Source of the DNA: Trinickia caryophylli | GTDB lineage: Bacteria > Pseudomonadota > Gammaproteobacteria > Burkholderiales > Burkholderiaceae | Reading direction: 5' to 3' | Length of the DNA: 64,000 nucleotides | NCBI RefSeq assembly: GCF_034424545.1 | Contig: NZ_CP139971.1 | Span: forward strand, 1,364,001-1,428,000 | Shown: piece by piece, positions 36,193 through 43,710 of the stretch | How positions within the stretch are numbered: position 1 is the stretch's first letter | Layout: the number at the start of each line of letters is the position of its first letter | Made by a program: the position numbers and the translations under genes | The notes under the pieces: model-generated | What the model saw: the letters and a program-made list of their open reading frames with translations, nothing else | What the model was told of the DNA's origin: nothing | Database searches by the model: none

Positions 36193-37701
36193 ATGAATAG
36201 TTCTAAATCGCAGACCCGTTCCTTTACGACAGTTTTTCTGATAGAGATGTGGGAGCGCTTCGGCTACTACGGCATGGCAGCGTTGCTCGTGCTGTTCATG
36301 ATCGAGCGCACGGGATTCACCGACGCGCGCGCCAATCTCACATGGGGCGCTTTTACCGCACTCGTCTATGCGGCGCCTTGCGTCGGCGGCTGGATCGGCG
36401 ACCGCATACTCGGTACGCGCCGCACCATGATGCTCGGCGCATGCGTCCTGTCATGCGGCTACGCGGCGCTCGCCGTCCCTCACGATTCGCTCGGGTTTCT
36501 CTATGCGGCGCTTGGCGTGATCGTGGTGGGCAACGGGCTCTTCAAAGCCAATGCAGGCAATCTCGTCCGCCGCATCTACGAGGGCGACGACGCGCGTATC
36601 GATAGCGCGTTCACGATCTACTACATGGCCGTCAATGTCGGCTCGACGATCTCGATGCTCGCAACACCGTGGGTCAAGGACCGCTGGGGATGGCACGCCG
36701 CATTCGCCGTCTGTTGCGCGGGGATGGTAGCCGGCGTTCTCAACTTCGCAGTGCGCGCGCGCTCGCTGGCTCATGTCGGCTCGGCAGCCGACGAACAGCC
36801 GGTCGAACTGCGCCGCATCGCGCCCATCGCCGTGGGCAGCGTGGCCCTTGCCGCCGCAACGGTGGTCGTGCTGCAGCACGAAACGCTCGCGGTCGCGTGC
36901 GTCTATGCCGCGGCGCTCGCGGTCGTCGCGATCTGCGGTGTCATGCTGACACGTTGCGAGCACAACGAACGCGCGGGGCTCGTCGCCGCCTTCGTACTGA
37001 TGGTACAGACGATTCTCTTCTTCGTTTTCTATCAGCAGATGTCGACCTCGCTCACGCTGTTTGCCTTGCGCAACGTCGATCCCGTGCTGACGCTCGCCGG
37101 CCTGACTCTTTTCACCTGGAGTCCCGCTCAATTCCAGGCGCTCAATCCCATTTTCATCATGCTGCTCAGCCCCCTGCTCGCATCCGCTTACACGCGGCTT
37201 GCGCAAAGAGGCAGCGATATCGGCATCGCCGCGAAATTCACGCTGGGGTTCGTGGCCGTTGCGGCCGGATTCTTCGTCTATGCCGCGAGCAGCCGATACG
37301 CAATCGACGGGCGCGTGTCGTCATGGTTCATGATCGCCGGATACGCGCTGAATGCACTCGGGGAATTGCTCGTGAGCGGGCTGGGTCTGGCCATGATCGC
37401 GCGCTATACGCCCGCGCGCATGAGCGGCTTCATGATGGGCGCCTATTTCGTCGCCACCGGCATTTCGCAGTACCTCGGCAGTGTGGTCGCGAATCTCGCG
37501 CAGTTGCCCTCGAACAACCTGAGCGCGGCGCAGTCCTTGCCGCTCTATACGGGGCTGTTTGCCGAGTTGGGCTGGATCGCCGGCGCGTGTGCGCTACTCT
37601 CCATGACGTTGCTGCCATGGATGCGTAGACTGTCGCATTCACACCGTCGTTTCGCCAATGTCGGTACGGTCGCACGCGCCGAGGCGCTGGGTACCGACTG
37701 A
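36193..37701 (+). CDS. Proton-dependent oligopeptide transporter (POT/PTR2 family)
   Basis: A 502-residue MFS-type transporter for di- and tripeptides. The N-terminal signature EMWERFGYYGMAALLVLF is the diagnostic ExxERFxYY motif used for proton coupling, and ALGVIVVGNGLFKANAGNLV is the second PTR2 signature. About fourteen hydrophobic segments are present. ATG 36193 is preferred because GGAG lies nine bases upstream; an earlier ATG at 36136 has no site. A structured leader precedes it. It ends just before the DUF72 gene with its own hairpin (37718-37736, no T tract). Confidence 0.92.
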   Translation: MNSSKSQTRSFTTVFLIEMWERFGYYGMAALLVLFMIERTGFTDARANLTWGAFTALVYAAPCVGGWIGDRILGTRRTMMLGACVLSCGYAALAVPHDSLGFLYAALGVIVVGNGLFKANAGNLVRRIYEGDDARIDSAFTIYYMAVNVGSTISMLATPWVKDRWGWHAAFAVCCAGMVAGVLNFAVRARSLAHVGSAADEQPVELRRIAPIAVGSVALAAATVVVLQHETLAVACVYAAALAVVAICGVMLTRCEHNERAGLVAAFVLMVQTILFFVFYQQMSTSLTLFALRNVDPVLTLAGLTLFTWSPAQFQALNPIFIMLLSPLLASAYTRLAQRGSDIGIAAKFTLGFVAVAAGFFVYAASSRYAIDGRVSSWFMIAGYALNALGELLVSGLGLAMIARYTPARMSGFMMGAYFVATGISQYLGSVVANLAQLPSNNLSAAQSLPLYTGLFAELGWIAGACALLSMTLLPWMRRLSHSHRRFANVGTVARAEALGTD

Positions 37702-37792
37702 ACTCGAACTCGCCCGAGCCCGGCGGCTTGCCGGGCCGGGACCGGGGCCGGGGTGCGGCGCGCCGTCTCGCATTTGCCGAAAGGAGCCGATC

Positions 37793-38626
37793 ATGAAGCC
37801 CAAGTCGACACGCCATACCGCGCCCGATATCCGCATCGGTATCGGCGGCTGGACCTACGAGCCGTGGCGGGGGCGCTTCTATCCCGAGGGCCTCACGCAA
37901 AAACGCGAACTCGAATACGCGAGCCGGGCGCTGAATTCGATCGAAATCAACGGTACCTTCTACGGCACGCAACGCGCGACGAGCTTCGAGAAGTGGCACG
38001 ACGAGACGCCTGACGATTTCGTCTTCGCGCTGAAGGCGCCTCGCTTCGCCACGCATCGCCGTGTGCTGGCGGAAGCTGGAGATTCCGTCGAGCACTTCTT
38101 CTCGAGTGGCGTGCTCGCATTGAAGAACAAGCTCGGCCCGATCAACTGGCAGTTCGCGCCGACCAAGCGGTTCGATGCGGAAGACTTCGACGGGTTCTTG
38201 CGATTGCTACCGAAACGCGTGGGCGGCCACATCATGCGGCATGCCGTCGAAGTACGGCACGAAAGCTTCCGCCATCCCGAGTTCGTTTCGCTCGCTCGCG
38301 AGCATGGCGTCGCGATCGTCGTGGCCGGCGACAGCGACCACCCCCAGATCGCCGACGTCACTGCGCCCTTCGTCTATGTTCGCATCATGGGCACGGTCGA
38401 GACCGAGGCGCTCGGGTATTCGGAGCAAGCGTTGACGGATTGGTCGACGCGGGCGAGGCAATGGGCAGACGGTGGCGCACCTGAAAACATGCCGACGATC
38501 GCTCCCGCGCTCAGCTCGAAAAACGTGCAGCGCGATGTCTACCTCTATGTAATCGGCGGCTATAAAGTGCTCAATCCAGCAGCCGCGATGGCACTGATCG
38601 AACGTACCCGCAACGGCGCGGATTGA
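37793..38626 (+). CDS. DUF72 domain protein (YecE family)
   Basis: A 277-residue cytosolic TIM-barrel-like protein of the YecE/DUF72 family. It has the typical RIGIGGWTYEPWRGRFYPEG start and internal RHESF and VYVRIMG motifs. The biochemical role of the family is not established. AAGGAG seven bases before the ATG sets the start. It is the second gene in the + direction after the POT transporter, but an inverted repeat separates them. It is convergent with the IclR gene. Confidence 0.92.
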   Translation: MKPKSTRHTAPDIRIGIGGWTYEPWRGRFYPEGLTQKRELEYASRALNSIEINGTFYGTQRATSFEKWHDETPDDFVFALKAPRFATHRRVLAEAGDSVEHFFSSGVLALKNKLGPINWQFAPTKRFDAEDFDGFLRLLPKRVGGHIMRHAVEVRHESFRHPEFVSLAREHGVAIVVAGDSDHPQIADVTAPFVYVRIMGTVETEALGYSEQALTDWSTRARQWADGGAPENMPTIAPALSSKNVQRDVYLYVIGGYKVLNPAAAMALIERTRNGAD

Positions 38627-38685
38627 CGCCGGCTACTCAGGTAATGCGTCGCGATGCCCGTGCATGCCGTGAACCGAGAAATGCG

Positions 38686-39522
38686 CTACTGCGCGGATGC
38701 CGCCGAGCCGGCATTTCGTTCGGTCAAGGACCTGGTGGTTTCGAGCAAGCTCGTGGCCAGTTCGCCTTTCCAGGAAACGTCGAACGCGCCCGCGACTCCG
38801 AAGATCGTCAGAACCAGGACGATCTCGCCGTTGGCGTCGAAGACGGGCGCGCTGAAACTATTGATCCCCGGAATCGGCAGCCCTTCGCCGCGAGCCAGGC
38901 CCCGCTTGCGGATATCGGCGAGAACGGGCTCGAACTGCTCGAACGTCAGGTGCTCGCCGGCCGGGGTCTGCGAACCGATATCTGCTCCGATCAGCGTTGC
39001 AAGAGCCGGAACCCGCTTATAGGCGGCAAAAACGCGGCCGGTGGTCGAATGCGATAGCGACATTACCGTGCCGACATGGATGCCCGCATGCAATGACGCC
39101 GCGGGCTCGATGCTTTGGAGAACGGTGGGCCCGCGATCGGCCCACGCCGCCAACAGTACGCTTTGACCGAGACGAGCTGCCAAGTCGGCACAGGGCTGCA
39201 TCGCGTTACGCACGGCAGGTATTCTCTGCAACGCGTGCAACCCCAGGCGCAGCGATAGAGGCCCGGGCTCAAACCGCAAAGTGACGGAATCCCGCTTGAC
39301 CAGTCCGGTGCGCAGCAGGCTCACCATGTAGGTGAAGACCTGATTGGCAGGAACGCCGCTCAGCGTGCTGAGCTCCGCGAGCGTCACAGGCTCGCCTGCA
39401 TCCGCAAGATGCTGGAGGAACCGCCCGCCAACCTCCATACTCAGGATACCCCGCTGCTCCTTGCGAGCCTTCGTGGCTTGAACTTCAGGCGCCTGTTCTT
39501 TTGCCGGCCGCTTCGTTACCAT
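38686..39522 (-). CDS. IclR family transcriptional regulator, copy A
   Basis: A 278-residue regulator. After a charged leader, an N-terminal winged helix-turn-helix is seen (GGRFLQHLADAGEPVTLAELSTLSGVPANQVFTYM, about residues 32-66). A C-terminal GAF-like effector domain follows, with the conserved FSAPVFDANGEIVLVLTIFG near residues 220-240. It is transcribed away from its paralogue over a 110-base gap. No catabolic genes adjoin it, so its effector (often an aromatic acid or small metabolite) is unknown. Confidence 0.9.
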   Translation of the reverse strand: MVTKRPAKEQAPEVQATKARKEQRGILSMEVGGRFLQHLADAGEPVTLAELSTLSGVPANQVFTYMVSLLRTGLVKRDSVTLRFEPGPLSLRLGLHALQRIPAVRNAMQPCADLAARLGQSVLLAAWADRGPTVLQSIEPAASLHAGIHVGTVMSLSHSTTGRVFAAYKRVPALATLIGADIGSQTPAGEHLTFEQFEPVLADIRKRGLARGEGLPIPGINSFSAPVFDANGEIVLVLTIFGVAGAFDVSWKGELATSLLETTRSLTERNAGSAASAQ

Positions 39523-39632
39523 GCAGTCCTCTGCCGCTCGTGCTGGTTTGATTCGCTGATTTTACTGGCTTTCGCTGCTGCCGCGAGCCGAGCCCGGGTC
39601 AAGTGGCTAGATGCCTGATCGAGAAACAACCC

Positions 39633-40442
39633 ATGGATACCGAAAGCACCGAAAAAGCGCAAAAAGGCATTCAATCCGTCGAGGTAGGCAGCGAAGTTCT
39701 GCGTGCGCTCACTCACTCGGCCGCCGCCATGACGCTCAAGGAAATCGCGAAAGTCACGGGCATGTCACCCGCGAAGGTCTTTCCTTACCTCGTGAGCCTC
39801 GTCAAGCTGCAGTTGGTACAGCGCGTCGAACCGTCCGGCGCCTATGCGCCGGGTGCGCTCGCTTTACGACTGGGTCTGTACGGTCTGCAACGACTCAACC
39901 CGTTGCGCGAAGCGGAGGCCGAAGTCCTCTCACTGGCGTCGAAGACTGGGCAGAGTGTCTTCGTGACTACGTGGGGACCGAACGGCCCCGTAGTCGTCCG
40001 CCAGGAAGATCCGCCCTATCCGCTGCATCTCACGCTGCGCGTCGGAACGATCATGTCGCTGGTCAATACGGCTACGGGGCGACTGTTCGGCGCGTACCTG
40101 CCCGAATCGCTCGTACGAAAAGCACTGGACGACGAAGGAATCAGACTGAGTGGGGCCGCCCATCTCAAGTCCGCGGACAAACTTCAGCTTTTCAAGGACT
40201 ACGAGCAAATTCGCGAAGAAGGCATGACGCGAACGATCGGCAATCCTTTGCCGGGCGTAAACGCCATCGCCGCGCCCGTCTTCCTGTTCAACGGCACTAT
40301 CGCACTCGCCATTACGCTCGTTGGTCCAACAGGCAGCTTCGATACGCGTTGGGATGGCGAACTCGCGCTGACCTTGCGCCAGGCAACGAACAACCTGTCC
40401 TACCGGCTTGGCTATGCCGCGGTACAAGACGGCGGCGCTTGA
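39633..40442 (+). CDS. IclR family transcriptional regulator, copy B
   Basis: A 269-residue paralogue of copy A, with the same architecture: a winged helix (SEVLRALTHSAAAMTLKEIAKVTGMSPAKVFPYLVSL) and a GAF-like domain ending with IAAPVFLFNGTIALAITLVG. The pair share unusual features compared with typical IclR proteins, such as YMVSLL/YLVSLV after the recognition helix and the conserved APGALALRLGL segment. It starts at ATG 39633. A divergent duplicate pair suggests cross-regulation through the shared 110-base region. Confidence 0.9.
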   Translation: MDTESTEKAQKGIQSVEVGSEVLRALTHSAAAMTLKEIAKVTGMSPAKVFPYLVSLVKLQLVQRVEPSGAYAPGALALRLGLYGLQRLNPLREAEAEVLSLASKTGQSVFVTTWGPNGPVVVRQEDPPYPLHLTLRVGTIMSLVNTATGRLFGAYLPESLVRKALDDEGIRLSGAAHLKSADKLQLFKDYEQIREEGMTRTIGNPLPGVNAIAAPVFLFNGTIALAITLVGPTGSFDTRWDGELALTLRQATNNLSYRLGYAAVQDGGA

Positions 40443-40508
40443 AATCGCGACATAGATACACGAACGCCTCGACGTACGCTCCATCTGTCGGTCCGCCGAT
40501 ACGCACGT

Positions 40509-41408
40509 TCAATCGAGCAACGCCGCGGCTTGCAGCTTGAGCACCGCGCCGAACTCGTCGAGCAGCCCGATGGAAAGACGCCAGCTCTGCCAGTACAGGT
40601 CGACATCGAGATGCCGGCCGGGCTGCAACTCCACCAGTTGCCCCTGCTCGAGCGCGGCGCCGATCATGTGCGTCGGGCACATGCCCCATCCAAGGCCCGT
40701 CATACACGCGCGAAGGAACCCCCCGACGTGCGGCACCCAGTGCACGGGCGGATCGACCACGGCCCGGGTGATGCGCCGGATGAAGCGCGACTGCAGTGCG
40801 TCCTTCGCGTTGAAGACGACACACGGTGCGCACCGCAGTGTGTCGCGCGTCACGCCCGCCGCAAAATGCCGCGCAAAGAACGCCGGTGAGCAAATGGCCA
40901 GATAGCGCATCGTTCCCAGCCGCGTCGACCGGCACCCTTGCACCGGGTCCGCCTGCGTAGTCACGGCGCCCTGCACGCTGCCATCGCGGATGCGCTGCGC
41001 CGTATGGTCCTGATCGTCGATGACGAGATCGAGCAATATTTGCCGTTCGACACAGTACGCCGCCACCGCATCGATGAACCAGGTGCCGACGCTGTCGTCG
41101 TTGACGGCGACGCGTAGCGTAGGCCAAGCATGGGCAAGCGCCCCCCCGCCCGGCATGAGCGGCATGCGGCCCGAGAGTTCGGCCTCGAGCAGGCGCACGC
41201 GCTCCGTGTGGCGACACAGCAGCGCGCCCGATGGCGTCGCGGTACACGGCTGCCCGCGCTTCACGAGAATGCTGCCGATTCGCTCCTCGAGCAACTTCAC
41301 GCGCTGCGAGACGGCGGACGGCGTGACGTTGAGCTCCTGCGCCGCGCGATCGAACGATCCGAGCCGCACCACGGCCGCCAGGGCATCGAGCAGGGAATAG
41401 TCGAGCAT
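40509..41408 (-). CDS. argP: LysR-type regulator ArgP/LysG
   Basis: A 299-residue LysR-type activator. The HTH reads FDRAAQELNVTPSAVSQRVKLLEERIG (residues 19-45), with the hallmark FDRAAxELxVTxSAVSQ of ArgP/LysG. It is divergent from a LysE family exporter over 110 bases, the usual ArgP-LysE (ArgO) arrangement, where the regulator senses lysine or arginine and activates the exporter. The ligand domain contains several cysteines (CRSTRLG, CAPCVVF, ACMTGLGWGMC) not essential for annotation. Confidence 0.9.
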   Translation of the reverse strand: MLDYSLLDALAAVVRLGSFDRAAQELNVTPSAVSQRVKLLEERIGSILVKRGQPCTATPSGALLCRHTERVRLLEAELSGRMPLMPGGGALAHAWPTLRVAVNDDSVGTWFIDAVAAYCVERQILLDLVIDDQDHTAQRIRDGSVQGAVTTQADPVQGCRSTRLGTMRYLAICSPAFFARHFAAGVTRDTLRCAPCVVFNAKDALQSRFIRRITRAVVDPPVHWVPHVGGFLRACMTGLGWGMCPTHMIGAALEQGQLVELQPGRHLDVDLYWQSWRLSIGLLDEFGAVLKLQAAALLD

Positions 41409-41518
41409 TAGCAGTGCTTAATCGAGTTTAAGAAAATTAGGTGTTCTTACCTGCCCGCTGGGCGGCAGACTACGCCTGTTCTCGTTTGAAGTCCACTGTC
41501 TCCGGCCTGCCCTCCATC

Positions 41519-42136
41519 ATGAATTGGACCGCTTTCTCGCACGGCGCCCTGCTATGCGCCTCGCTCATCGTCACCATTGGCGCGCAAAACGCCTACGTGT
41601 TGCGCCAGGGTATCCTGCGCTCGCACGTCGGCAAGATCGTGCTGCTTTGCATCGTCTCGGATTTCGTGCTCATCGGCGCCGGGGTGGGCGGTGCCTCGGC
41701 GCTGGCCAGGCAGTACCCCACCTTCGTCCAATTCGTCCTTTATGCGGGGCTCGCCTATCTCGCGTGGTACGGGATCGGCGCCCTGCGGCGCGCGTTGCGG
41801 CCCGGCCATGCCGTCATGGACGTCAACCACGATGGTGCCGCCTCCGGCCAAAGCGCATGGTCCGTCATGCTGATGACGCTCGCCTTCACCTGGCTTAATC
41901 CGCACGTGTACCTCGACGCCATGCTGCTGGTAGGCACGGCTGGCGCTCGCGAGCCGCAAGGGGCGCGCGTCGCCTTCGCACTCGGTGCGATGTTCGCAAG
42001 CCTGATCTGGTTCCTGGGCCTCGGCTACGGCGCACGGCTGCTCGCGCCCCTATTTCGCAAGGCAACCGCCTGGCGGCTCCTCGACGGTGCCACGGGCAGC
42101 ATGGTGCTGCTGCTGGCCGCGACGCAACTGCGGTAG
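41519..42136 (+). CDS. lysE: LysE/ArgO family amino acid exporter
   Basis: A 205-residue membrane exporter for lysine or arginine. It has five to six hydrophobic helices and the family features NWTAFSHGALLCASLIVTIGAQNAYVLRQG and AFTWLNPHVYLDAMLL. It is divergent from argP, which is expected to control it. The stop codon TAG (42134-42136) falls inside the first copy of a 12-base triplicate repeat, so the 3' end of the gene has been reshaped by repeat expansion or has seeded it. ArgO rather than LysE substrate specificity cannot be excluded. Confidence 0.92.
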   Translation: MNWTAFSHGALLCASLIVTIGAQNAYVLRQGILRSHVGKIVLLCIVSDFVLIGAGVGGASALARQYPTFVQFVLYAGLAYLAWYGIGALRRALRPGHAVMDVNHDGAASGQSAWSVMLMTLAFTWLNPHVYLDAMLLVGTAGAREPQGARVAFALGAMFASLIWFLGLGYGARLLAPLFRKATAWRLLDGATGSMVLLLAATQLR

Positions 42137-42166
42137 TTGGCCCGGTAGTTGGCCCGGTAGTTGGCC
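42131..42166. repeat. Three perfect tandem copies of CGGTAGTTGGCC
   Basis: Exact 12-base units at 42131-42142, 42143-42154 and 42155-42166. The first contains the lysE stop codon. Each unit carries the TAG, so copy-number changes would not lengthen the protein. Confidence 0.97.
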
Positions 42167-42264
42167 CCGACCCCGATCTGACGATTGCATCCGCCGCACA
42201 CTTCGGCTATATCTTTCACAGCGCTCGTTGTGCAAAAGATCGTCGAACGTCGGGGATTACGTCC

Positions 42265-42456
42265 ATGAAAACCGCTGGATATTGCGCCCTTCTGGCCGTT
42301 GCGCTCGGATTATTCGTCGTAATGTGCGCCATTTTGCGCGATGACGTCATCACGCATAACCTGGCCGTGCGCGGGCAAACCGAGAACAGTGCGCGTACGG
42401 CCGTGCCCGAGCCGCTGCGCGCCTCCACGCCGGACAGCACGTCGAAAGGACTGTAG
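42265..42456 (+). CDS. Small single-span membrane protein
   Basis: A 63-residue protein with one N-terminal transmembrane helix (GYCALLAVALGLFVVMCAIL, residues 5-24) and a Ser/Thr-rich, polar C-terminal tail. It is 128 bases downstream of lysE. It could be a small envelope protein. No family is recognised, and the ribosome-binding site is weak, so the gene is tentative. Confidence 0.45.
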   Translation: MKTAGYCALLAVALGLFVVMCAILRDDVITHNLAVRGQTENSARTAVPEPLRASTPDSTSKGL

Positions 42457-42468
42457 CGCACCGCCACG

Positions 42469-42487
42469 GGCGGTAGCGGCTACCGCC
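42469..42487. terminator. Hairpin between convergent genes
   Basis: GGCGGTAG-CGG-CTACCGCC, perfect eight-base arms, 12 bases after the small membrane gene and 70 bases beyond the end of the convergent glycosyltransferase. There is no T tract, so it is a weak or bidirectional terminator candidate. Confidence 0.45.
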
Positions 42488-42556
42488 GGCGCAAGCGATC
42501 CGGGGTGGGACCGAGACCGGCATCGTTCGGCCGGCCGCCGCGCCCGGGCGGGCACT

Positions 42557-43423
42557 TCAGGGCTCGGGCAGTCGAGCCGCCACAAGGCGGCTCAGGTAGC
42601 GATAGTCGCGCATCAGTGCGCTATGCCCCTTGCCCCAGGCCGAGAGGAACTTGAACAGGTGCGGGCCCGAGAACACGGCTTTCTTCGCGCCCCATACGAA
42701 GCCGAGGAATTCGTACGAGAGCACCCGCAGCGGACGCGGGTTGGCGATCATCGCGTCGAACAGATTGACGTAGATGTGCGAACTCTGGTGCTCCACGCCG
42801 TAGCTCACGTGCTCATGGTCGTGCACGGCGCGCGCGCCCGGCTCCCACAGCAGCTTGACGCCGCTGCTGCGCCACAGCGCCCCCATGAAACGATCGTCGG
42901 AAGTGCGGATCCCTTCGTTCCAGGGCTTCGCCAACGCCAGCCGGCGGGCATAGATGAAGAACGCGCCGATCAGGAAATCGGGCGATTCGCCCGGCTTGGC
43001 TGCCCGACCATAGCCGATCGCACGCATGACGACAGGACTGCTCCACGCGTCGCCCCAGCAGACACTGCCCGCCACCACGCGATAGCCGCCCGATTGTGCC
43101 TCGTAGGTATCGAAAAGCCGCTCGATGGCGTGAGGCTCGACGCAAATGTCGTCATCCACGTTGACGATGAGATCGGTATCGGCCGCCCGAGCACAGAAAT
43201 TACGGGCCGCCGCCACATTCTTTCCTTCATGAAAGCGCAGCTTGACGAAGGGATAGCGCGCACAAACGTCGACGACTTTCTTCTGCAGTTCGCGATCGGG
43301 GGTGGAGTCGCAAACGAACACGTCGAAGGGAATCCGGCCACGCGCGGCCGATAGCGCATCCAGGCAGCGCTGCAGTTTCTCGGGACGATTGCGTGTGGGA
43401 ATTACCACGCTGACGGACGTCAT
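42557..43423 (-). CDS. Family-2 glycosyltransferase
   Basis: A 288-residue GT-A fold glycosyltransferase. The start is SVSVVIPTRNRPEKLQRCLD, and the metal-binding DXD motif lies in DLIVNVDDDICVEP (about residues 85-100). It has a long C-terminal part without transmembrane helices (FLGFVWGAKKAVFSGP). ATG 43423 is chosen because GGAG sits six bases upstream; an ATG at 43441 would add six residues. It is divergent from the glycogen-debranching-type gene. Its acceptor is unknown; it is not adjacent to the exopolysaccharide cluster. Confidence 0.88.
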   Translation of the reverse strand: MTSVSVVIPTRNRPEKLQRCLDALSAARGRIPFDVFVCDSTPDRELQKKVVDVCARYPFVKLRFHEGKNVAAARNFCARAADTDLIVNVDDDICVEPHAIERLFDTYEAQSGGYRVVAGSVCWGDAWSSPVVMRAIGYGRAAKPGESPDFLIGAFFIYARRLALAKPWNEGIRTSDDRFMGALWRSSGVKLLWEPGARAVHDHEHVSYGVEHQSSHIYVNLFDAMIANPRPLRVLSYEFLGFVWGAKKAVFSGPHLFKFLSAWGKGHSALMRDYRYLSRLVAARLPEP

Positions 43424-43562
43424 GACTTTCTCCGTGGTCATTGGAACGATTGGAAAATCGCCTCGCCATAACGTTACTCGTACGAAAAGGCACAAAAACT
43501 CCTTCGGAAAACCGCGGGGGCGAAAGCTTGCATACGACGCAAATTCACCGCCAACCTTCCGA

Positions 43563-43579
43563 TTTTTTTTGTTTTTTTT
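43563..43579. repeat. Double poly-T tract T8-G-T8
   Basis: Two runs of eight T (43563-43570 and 43572-43579) separated by one G in the divergent gap between the GT2 and debranching genes. Such homopolymers are prone to slippage and may affect promoter spacing. Confidence 0.9.
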
Positions 43580-43710
43580 CGGCACCCTTCGGCAGGAATG
43601 GGTAGAACTGGCGACAAGTCCCAAAGCGGACAGCTCGCGTTGCACGCGCTGAAAACGGCGCACGATCCTTGCTGCAACACCGATGAATGCCGCCAGGGAG
43701 GGCCCCTTTT

